The translations under genes were made by a program, and so were the position numbers. A stretch of 64,000 nt of DNA from Budorcas taxicolor. Lineage: Eukaryota; Chordata; Mammalia; Artiodactyla; Bovidae. A model generated the notes under the pieces. The model was not told where the DNA came from, searched no databases, and saw only the letters and a list, made by a program, of their open reading frames with translations. Location of the stretch: the NCBI RefSeq assembly GCF_023091745.1, contig NC_068915.1:33348001-33412000 (forward strand), written 5' to 3'. Positions 56,876 through 64,000 of the stretch are shown here, piece after piece; the stretch's first letter is position 1, and every line of letters starts with the position of its first letter.

Positions 56876-59154
56876 AACTAAACATGGACATCACCATAGG
56901 GTCAATACTGAAATAAGATTGATTATATTTCTTGCAAGAGAAGATGGAGAAGCTCTATACAGTCAGCAAAATTAAGACCAGGTGCTGAGTGTGGCTCAGA
57001 TCATGAACTCCTTGTTGCAAAATTCTGACTTAAATTGAAAAAAGTAGGGAAAACCACTAGGCCATTCAGGTATGACCTAAATCAAATATCTTAAGATTAT
57101 ACAGAGAAAGTGACAAATTGATTAAAGGGATTAGATATAATAGATAGAGTGCCTGAAGAACCTGGATGGAGGTTTGTGACATTTGATCACTGTGATAGAG
57201 GCAGTGATCAAAACTATCCCCAAGGAAAAAAAATGCAAAAAGGCAAAATGGTTGTTTGAGGAGGACTTACAAATAGCTGAGAAAAGAGAAGCAAAAGGCA
57301 AAGGAGAAAAGGAAAGACATATCCATCTGAATCAGAGTTCCAAAGAAAAGCAAAAAGAGATAAGAAAGACTTCTTCAGTGAACAGTGCAAAGGATAGAGG
57401 AAAACAATAGAATGGGAAAGACTAGAGATCTCTTCAAGAAAATTAGAGATACCAAGGGAACATTTCATGCAAAGATGGATACAATGAAGGAGAGAAACAG
57501 TATGGACCTAACAGAAGCAGAAGATATTAAGAAGAGGTGGCAAGAATATACATAAATACTATACAAGAAAGATCTTAATGCCCAGATAACCATGATAGTG
57601 TGATCACTCATCTAGAGCCAGACATCCTGGAATATGAAGTCAAGTGGGCCTTAGGAAGTATCACTATGAACAGAGCTAGTGGAGATGATGGAATTCCAGC
57701 TGAGCTATTTCAAATCATAAAAGATGATGCTGTGAGTGTTGCGCTCAACATGCCAGCAAATTTGAAATACTCAGCAGTGGCCACAGGACTGAAAAAGGTC
57801 AGTTTTCATTCCAGTCCCAAAGAAAGGCAATGCCAAAGAATGCTCAAACTACTGTAAAATAGCACTCATCTCACATGCTAGCAAAGTAATGTTGAAAATT
57901 CTCCAAACTAGGCTTCAATAGTACATGAACTGTGAACTTCCAGATGTTCAAGCTGGTTTTAGAAAAGGCAGAGGAACCAGAGATCAAATTGCCAACATCC
58001 TTTGGATCTAGAAAAAGCAAGAAAATTCTAGAAAAAAATAAACTTCTGCTTCATTGACTATGCCAAAGCCTTTGACTATGTAGATCGACACAAACTGAGG
58101 AAAGTTCTTAAAGATATGGGAATACCAGACCACCTGACCTGCCTCCTGAGAAGTCTATATGTAGGACACAACAGTTAGAAGTCTGTATGTCAAGACACAA
58201 CAGTTAGAACCAGACATGGAACAAGGGACTCGTTACAAATTGGGAAAGGAGTACATGAAAGCTGTATATTATCACCCAGCTTATTTAACTTATATGCAGA
58301 GTACACCATGCAAAATGCCAGGCTGGGTGAAGCACAAGCTGAAATCAGGATTGCCAGGAGAAATATCAATAACCTCAGATATGCAGATGACACCCTCCTT
58401 ATGGCAGAAAGTGAAGAGGAACTAAAGAGCCTCTTGATGAAAGTGAGAGGAGAGTGAAAAAACTGGCTTAAAACTCAACATCCAAAAAACAAAGATTATG
58501 GTATTGGTCCCATCACATCATGGTAAATAGATAGGGAAACAATGCAAGCAGTGAGAGACTTTATTTTCTTCAGTTCCAACATTGCTGTAAATGGTGACTG
58601 CAGCCATGTAATTAAAAGGCACTTGCTCCTTGGAAGAAAAGCTGTGACAAGCCTAGATAGCATATTAAAAACAGAGACATTACTTTGCTGACAAAGGTCC
58701 ATATAGTCAAAGCTATGATTTTTCCAATAGTCATGTGTGGATGTGAGAGTTGGACCATGAAGGCTGAGCTTTGAAGAATTGATGCCTTTGAACTGTGGTG
58801 TTGGAGAAGACTCTTGAGAGTCCCTTGGACTGCAAGGAGATCAAACCAGTCAGTCCTCAAGGAAATGAGTCCTGAATATTCACTGGAAGGACTGATGCTG
58901 AAGCTGAAACTCCAATACTTTGGTCACCTGATGCAAAGATCTGACTCATTCGAAAAGACTCTGATGCTGGAAAAGATTGAAGGCAGGAGGAGAAGGAGAT
59001 GACCTAGGATCAGTTGGTTGAGTGTCATCACTGACTTGATGGACATGAGTTTGAGCAACCTTTTGGAGCTGGTGTTGGGAAGGGAAGCCTGATGTGTTAT
59101 AGTCCATGTGGTCACGAAGAGTCGGACATGACTGAATGAGTGAACTGAACTGAA
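56876..59154 (+). mobile_element. BovB LINE, 5'-truncated within endonuclease
   Basis: 2.28 kb in plus orientation, from the last third of the endonuclease (AACATGGACATCACC) to the tail GAGTGAACTGAACTGAA. RT is scattered over frames (57600-57857, 58216-58425). The catalytic box CTCAGATATGCAGATGACAC still encodes YADD. A 22-bp stretch containing GTCAAGACACAACAGTTAGA is repeated near 58165-58210. Confidence 0.92.
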
Positions 59155-59159
59155 AGTTT

Positions 59160-59432
59160 CTCCTCTCCGTTTCCCTGTCTTATTTCTAGTTGCTTGGTTC
59201 AATCTGAACTGTCATCTCTCTGCTCAATTCATTTAATTTTCTGGTCTCTACCGGCTTCTCCTTCTCTGAACCGTGGCCTAGAAACTCTCTTAAGGTGATA
59301 AACTAGACAAAGAGTTTGTCTAATTTATTGTTTTACTTGAGATGTTGTTCAAGGCATTTATTAATTCTTTCTTGAAGCTCTACCTCATTATTTTGTGTTT
59401 TCTTTTTCATTTTCTTTGCTTTTTGCTATTTC
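59160..59432 (-). repeat. Probable continuation of antisense old L1
   Basis: T-rich DNA (TTATTGTTTTACTTGAGATG, CATTTTCTTTGCTTTTTGC) between two BovB copies. It has the same character as 55356-56650. Weakly supported. Confidence 0.35.
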
Positions 59433-60246
59433 ATATTAAAAAGCAGAGATATTACTTTGCCAACAAAGGTCCGTCTAGTCAAGGCTATGGTTTTTCCACT
59501 GGTCATGTATGGATGTGAAAGTTGGACTAACCCTGTATGCGAGACAGCAAAAGAGACACAGATGTAAAGAACAGACTTTTGGACTCTGGGAGAGGGAGAG
59601 GGTGGGATGATTGGGAGAATGGCATTGAAACATGTATACTATCATGTAAGAAATGAATCGCTAGTCTGGGTTCGATACAGGATACAGGATGCTTGGGGCT
59701 GGTGCACTGGGATGACCCAGAGAGATGATATGGGGAGGGTGGTAGGAGGGGGATTCAGGGTTGGGAACTCATGTATACCTGTGGTGGATTCATGTCAATG
59801 TATGGCAAAACCAATACAGTATTGTAGAGTAAAAAAATAAAAATAATTTAAAAAATATCTGAGCACTGAAGAATTGATGCTTTTGAACCGTGGTGTTGGA
59901 GAAGACTCTTGAGAGTCCCTTGGACTGCAAGGAGATCCAACCAGTCCAGCCTAAAGGAGATCAGTCCTGGGTATTCATTGGAAGGACTGATGGTGAAGCT
60001 GAAACTCCAATACTTTGGCCACCTGATGTGAAGAGCTGACTCATTGGAAAAGACCTTGATGCTGGGAAAGATTGAGGGCAGGAGGAGAAGGGGATGACAG
60101 GGGATGAGATGGTTGGATGGCATCACAGACTCAATGGGCATGGGTTTGGGTGGACTCTGGGAGTTGGTGATGGAAGGGAGGCCTGGTGTGCTGTGGTTCA
60201 TGAAGCCACAAAGAGTCAGACATGACTGAGTGACTGAACTGAACTG
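59433..60246 (+). mobile_element. BovB 3' end split by a cattle-type L1
   Basis: 59433-59528 (ATATTAAAAAGCAGAGATAT to GTGAAAGTTGGACT) and 59861-60246 (CTGAGCACTGAAGAATTGAT to GACTGAACTGAACTGG) are consecutive BovB 3' sequence, with about ten bases missing at the junction. Near-consensus. Confidence 0.9.
59529..59860 (+). mobile_element. Cattle-type L1 3' end nested in BovB
   Basis: A 330-bp L1_BT-like 3' UTR: CCCTGTATGCGAGACAGCAA, TTGGGGCTGGTGCACTGGGA, CCTGTGGTGGATTCATGTCA, then TAAAAAAATAAAAATAATTT. Low divergence suggests a recent L1 insertion. Confidence 0.9.
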
Positions 60247-60594
60247 GTAGTAGGATAAATCTGATCTCTGGTACTTCATTTTGGTGAGAAGTAGTAATCA
60301 ATTCAGAAAAAAATAATTAATTTTCACATATTCTGGCTTTATATATATTTGAAAACATTAGAGCTTAGAGGGAAAACATTTTCAAGTCACATATCCAACA
60401 AAGGTTGTATATCCAAAATATATTTTTAAAAAACTCTATATCCAATAGTAAGAAAACATTGAACCCAATAAAAAGATGGACAAAGGCCTTGAACAGATAA
60501 TTTACTAGAGAGGATATAGTAGTGACACATAAGCACATGGAAATGCTCAGCATCATTAGTAATTAGAAAAATGCAAGTTAAAACCAAGATCATA

Positions 60595-61944
60595 TGCCGG
60601 GGTCCAGCCCCAGTGGATCCAGGGAATTCAAAGCGGGGACAGAGTTGGAGTCTGGAAAAGGACTATTTAAATAGGAATATAAAGAGAGATTAGGAAAGAA
60701 TAGTGTATTGGGAAAATTAGGTGGAGAAAAGATGCTGAATAACTTGGTTTACGGGGAAACCCAATAAAACTTCAGGACAAGAAGTTTGCACCATCTACGT
60801 TAGGCCACCGGTGCTCATTTGAATAGTGGAGGGTGCCCCGCCTTGGGCTCCCTCTCTCATGGGACTTAAAAGCCAGGACAAGTAAGTAGACTTGGCGAGC
60901 CTCCCTGCTCCAGATGGGAATTCAGCCTGAAAAGCAGAGGGAGGGAGAGGGAGAAAGAGAGGGAGAGAGACACAGGGGGAGCCAGATTTCCAAGAAACTA
61001 GTTCGAGAGACTAGTCCGGGAAACTGGTCCATCCTCTATTGTCCAAAAACGCCTTTTATACTTTTGATTGTACATAGAGATCAATGGGTAATACAAAATT
61101 ATGCAGTGTCAGCAGCCCCGCCTCTTATCGAGACCAGGCTTTCTCTCTGCATACCTAGTTGCATACACAAGTCTTAGGTGATTTACATCATCTTCTGGCC
61201 AGAAGGCCAATTAACATTTTACGGCCCTTTTCTGATAAGGGTTTGTCAACCAGAAGACTTATTTGTCTTAACAGTGTTGTTCTTCCCAAAGTCTGGTGCC
61301 ACTCTCAGAAAGCACTAAGTAAAGTTACATTCTTACATAGCAAGGATACAACAATTTATAACAAGTAAAAGGAGTACAGTGATTTATAACAAAGAGAAAA
61401 GTAATTAACTCAAAAGTCTAGTGTTGCTAACATCAAAACTACTATATTCCTTTTTCTATATCCCAATTACATTGATTAATATCCTTCAGGTGCCTAAAAG
61501 ATAAAAAATATGGAGGCCTGGCAGCAGTCATTGAGTCAACAGTGAAACCCGTCACCAATATAATTTTTAGCTTTTTAGAAAAGGCTCTGTATCTTTAAGA
61601 TGCTTTAAGCTTTGTGCCTCTTGTGGTTGGGGGGCTGTAAGCAATTCACAAATTGTAAAAGTCTGGGGGAACCTGTCAGGCAAGTTAGAGAGCCATCAGA
61701 GGGTTTGAGCTGAAACATTCCTTTCATACGCAGGAGACTGAAGCCCTGAGTTAACTTTTTCCAGAGGATGTCAGAAGAGTGGAAAGCACAGTACAAAAAA
61801 GCAGGCAGACTCTGGTTTTTGGGGGTAGATGTTCAGGAAAACCCAGGGGGAACCCCTGAAGCCAGATCACACCTTTGCATTTTGTCGGGCTTCCCTCCTC
61901 ATGACCTTTGCCATGGGCGGGATTCCTCACGCTGGCTCCCGGCA
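60595..61944 (-). mobile_element. Solo LTR of a ruminant endogenous retrovirus
   Basis: A 1350-bp element begins TGCCGGGGTCCAGCCCCAG and ends GCTGGCTCCCGGCA, so both ends carry the inverted TGCCGG/CCGGCA termini. An exact 6-bp ATCATA duplicates at 60589-60594 and 61945-61950. There is no internal retroviral sequence, so it is a solo LTR left by recombination between two LTRs. A TATA-like TATAAAAGGC on the minus strand (61051-61060) supports minus orientation and puts most of U3 above 61060. It resembles BTLTR1-type LTRs from memory. No canonical AATAAA is seen on that strand downstream. Confidence 0.88.
61051..61060 (-). promoter_or_regulatory. TATA-like box of the solo LTR
   Basis: The minus-strand sequence TATAAAAGGC lies about 460 bp from the LTR's 3' boundary (60595), a plausible position before the transcription start. 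A purine/pyrimidine-skewed tract follows at about 60936-60975. Activity is unknown. Confidence 0.45.
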
Positions 61945-61963
61945 ATCATATACCACTGTCCAC

Positions 61964-62164
61964 TTATGAAAGTGTTAATCACTCAGTTGTGTCCAACTCT
62001 GTGATCCCGTGAACTGTAACCCACTAGGTTCCTCTGTCCATGGGATTCTCTAGGCAGCAATAGTGGAATGGGTTGCCATTTTCTTCTGCAGGGGACCTTC
62101 CTGATCCATGGATCGAACTGTATTGCAGGCAGATTCTTTATCATCTGAACCACCAGCAAAGCCC
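61964..62164 (-). mobile_element. Bov-tA SINE nested in L1
   Basis: TATGAAAGTGTTAATCACTC, the body, then a damaged B-box region (GGATCGAACTGTATTGCAGG has lost about ten bases) and the head complement ACCACCAGCAAAGCCC. It lies 13 bp from the LTR duplication. Confidence 0.88.
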
Positions 62165-63059
62165 ACACACCTATAAGAATATTTAAAGTTAAAGTTTGAA
62201 TATATCAAGTGTTGCAAAGACATAAAGAAAACAGAGTTCATATACATTGTTGGTGGAAATATAAAATAATATGATGACTTTAGAAAACAATTTGATAACT
62301 TCTTAAAAAGTTAAACATATGCCTATAGAGCCATTCCACTCAAGGTATTAATCCAAGAAAAACAAAGCATTTTTCCATAAAATTATTTATACATGAATAT
62401 TCATAGAAGCTTTATTTGTAATAAGCAAAAGTTAGAAATAACCTAAATGTCTGTTAATAGAAGACTAGGTAAGCAACCTGGTAAACCCACAAATAGAATA
62501 CTATTTAACACTCAGAAAGAAAAAAATAAACTATTGAAAAATAATTATGCTAAGTGTAATCAGCAGAGTCATAAGATTCCATATTATATAATTTATTAGA
62601 ATTCTAGAAAATTTAAGCTAACAGAACTTCACAAAACACACACCTATGGTTGTGGGTCATTGACAAAATGTGGGTACAGGTGTAAAAAGATTAGAAAGTG
62701 ACATAAGGAAATTTTTGACTAATATGTTGATAATCTTGATTCTAATGATGGTTTCATGGTACATCTACATATCCAAGCTTGTCACATTGTACATTTTAAA
62801 CATATGTAGTTTATTTTGTGCTGATTTTATCTCAAAATGCTGTTTCAGAGCTTTCTACGACTAGGTATTATGAAGACAATGGGTGTACAAGGTTAAACAA
62901 AGTAGACATACTCTCTTTTAATATTAATGTGCAGTCTGTTGGAAGTAAAAGATATATAATTGCAAGTTTTGATTACTGCTATGCATGGGGGAGAAACTTT
63001 CTATATTAAAGTCCATATTGTAATGTTTTATGTCCTTGCAACAGGAAAAAATCTTACTT

Positions 63060-63125
63060 TTTACTTTTTCATATCTGGAACATTGCAGGCTATAGAGTAG
63101 CCACTCAACAAACACTTTTTGAATT
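63060..63125 (+). repeat. Possible L2/MIR-type tail
   Basis: GTAGCCACTCAACAAACACT followed by TTTTGAATTAAGTTAA resembles the end of an ancient L2-type element. Short and diverged. Confidence 0.35.
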
Positions 63126-63289
63126 AAGTTAATAGTGTTTCATGGATGAGAAAAAGATACTGTTCTAGTTTCCCACAAAAGTTAATCAATGATATTTAGA
63201 TAAAATTACATGATAATATCATAAATTTTGTGACTAATACATGCCTAGCATACAGGGGGAAAACAAGGGACCTAATTTATATTTGCAGG

Positions 63290-63860
63290 TCAGGGAATAA
63301 TTCTTGGAGGAGCATTTAGTCGCACTTTAGTTGACAAATAACATTAGAGGAGAAAGATAGAGGGTAAGAGAGGTTTTATAAAGAATGATTAATATGTTCA
63401 GAACCATAGAGGTGAAAAATATAGGCTGTATTATTAAATCTGATAGGCTGAGGTTTGAATTGCATTTGGTAAAATAGCAAGATATGAAGGTCTAGAGTTA
63501 GTAATAACCAGATAAAGGACTATGTGCTAAGTTATTAATCTATATTTCATAGCTAAAAGCCAGGATGAGCCAGTAATAACTTTAAGTAGGGGAATAATAC
63601 AATGAAATTTGCATTTCATAAAATCATTCTGGCATTGAAGAGAATTAAGACCCTTGTATGGGAACTGAGTAGGACATTTTTGTAATAATGTAGTGATGAG
63701 GTTCAAACCTATAGCTGAGGCATTGAAAATAAAAAAGAATGGAATAGATTTGAGATGTATTAGAATAAAAATTGAACTTGGGAACCAATTGAATTATGGT
63801 AGTAGAGCAAAGAAGGAATGACTTAGGTGACTAAATAGAGGAGGATATCACTCATGGAAA
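63290..63860 (+). repeat. Possible ancient mammalian interspersed repeat
   Basis: AAAGCCAGGATGAGCCAGTA, AATTTGCATTTCATAAAATC, ATTCTGGCATTGAAG and TTTTGTAATAATGTAGTGAT follow an old repeat order, apparently complementary to parts of 10070-10330 and 31110-31450. Confidence 0.45.
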
Positions 63861-64000
63861 TAGATACTAAAGCAAAGTGGCAGGTGATGTGCAGAAGAAA
63901 TATAATTAAGTCTGACCTGGTTGCTGGATTTGAAGATACCTCCCTATAACTCCTAAGCCTTTCTCACTTGCTATGAAAGTCTTTTCCTGCAAAAATTTTG

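Larger units (their letters stand above)
60385..62850 (+). mobile_element. Old L1 (ORF2 end to 3' UTR) split by an LTR and a SINE
   Basis: 60385-60594 (AAAGATGGACAAAGGCCTTG, AAATGCTCAGCATCATTAGT), 61951-61963 and 62165-62850 (CATTGTTGGTGGAAATATAA, GCCATTCCACTCAAGGTATT, ACATTTTAAACATATGTAG) are consecutive L1 blocks. Reading across the LTR restores the L1 order AAAACC...ATACCACT. No open ORF2. Confidence 0.82.

Noticed and set aside
56653..59154. A third 5'-inverted BovB from the adjacent minus and plus pieces
   Set aside because: The minus piece is itself a BovB 3' tail with its own TATTCAA duplication, and the plus element has its own 3' end, so these are two independent insertions.
60595..61944. 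Coding potential inside the LTR (small frames at 60914-61177 and 61768-62004)
   Set aside because: LTR termini and target duplication explain the interval; the frames are short and unconserved in character.

Overview
This window looks like nuclear DNA of a ruminant, most likely a bovid. It is built almost entirely from ruminant transposable elements: BovB (RTE-clade) LINEs, tRNA-derived Bov-tA/Bov-A SINEs, 3' ends of a cattle-type L1, one CHR-2-type cetartiodactyl SINE and one ERV LTR of a type known from cattle. These lie in older mammalian L1 and L2-like debris. I see no host protein-coding gene, no tRNA or rRNA gene, no CRISPR array and no prokaryotic feature. All family names are recognition from memory, not a database search.

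Layout. 1-2085 is the 5' half of a minus-strand BovB cut by the window edge. 2.9-9.0 kb is old plus-strand L1 with SINE and short BovB insertions. 9-12.4 kb holds short insertions and a quiet stretch. 12.4-14.3 kb is a 5'-truncated minus BovB with an uninterrupted 508-codon reverse-transcriptase frame. 14.8-20 kb is an antisense L1 carrying three BovB insertions, one of which has a further BovB tail inside it. 20.5-23.7 kb is old L1 5'-region sequence with another BovB. 23.7-25.9 kb is a minus BovB with an inverted 5' end and a 13-bp target-site duplication. 26.3-28.5 kb is mostly non-repetitive. 28.5-31.1 kb is a second BovB with opposed halves. 31-46 kb alternates quiet AT-rich DNA with SINEs, one long BovB (39.4-41.3 kb) and ancient repeats. 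46.3-53.9 kb holds two near-full-length plus-strand BovB copies head to tail. 54-60 kb is L1 debris, a CHR-2-type SINE and two more plus-strand BovB copies. 60.4-62.9 kb is an L1 split by a complete 1350-bp solo LTR and a Bov-tA. The last kilobase is old or unrecognised sequence.

Function. Nothing works as an operon or pathway. BovB encodes an apurinic-type endonuclease plus an RTE reverse transcriptase, and Bov-A and Bov-tA SINEs have tails like the BovB 3' end and are thought to use its machinery. Every BovB copy here lacks a continuous endonuclease-plus-RT frame. About 28 kb (roughly 44%) of the window is BovB by my own summed intervals.

I found no convincing new biological system. The best leads are structural: two 5'-inverted BovB insertions, two alternative 5' leaders on the same BovB body, splice-donor-like sites in one leader, the intact 508-aa RT frame, the LTR-in-L1 nest, and a 24-bp perfect inverted repeat of unknown origin near 43.35 kb.
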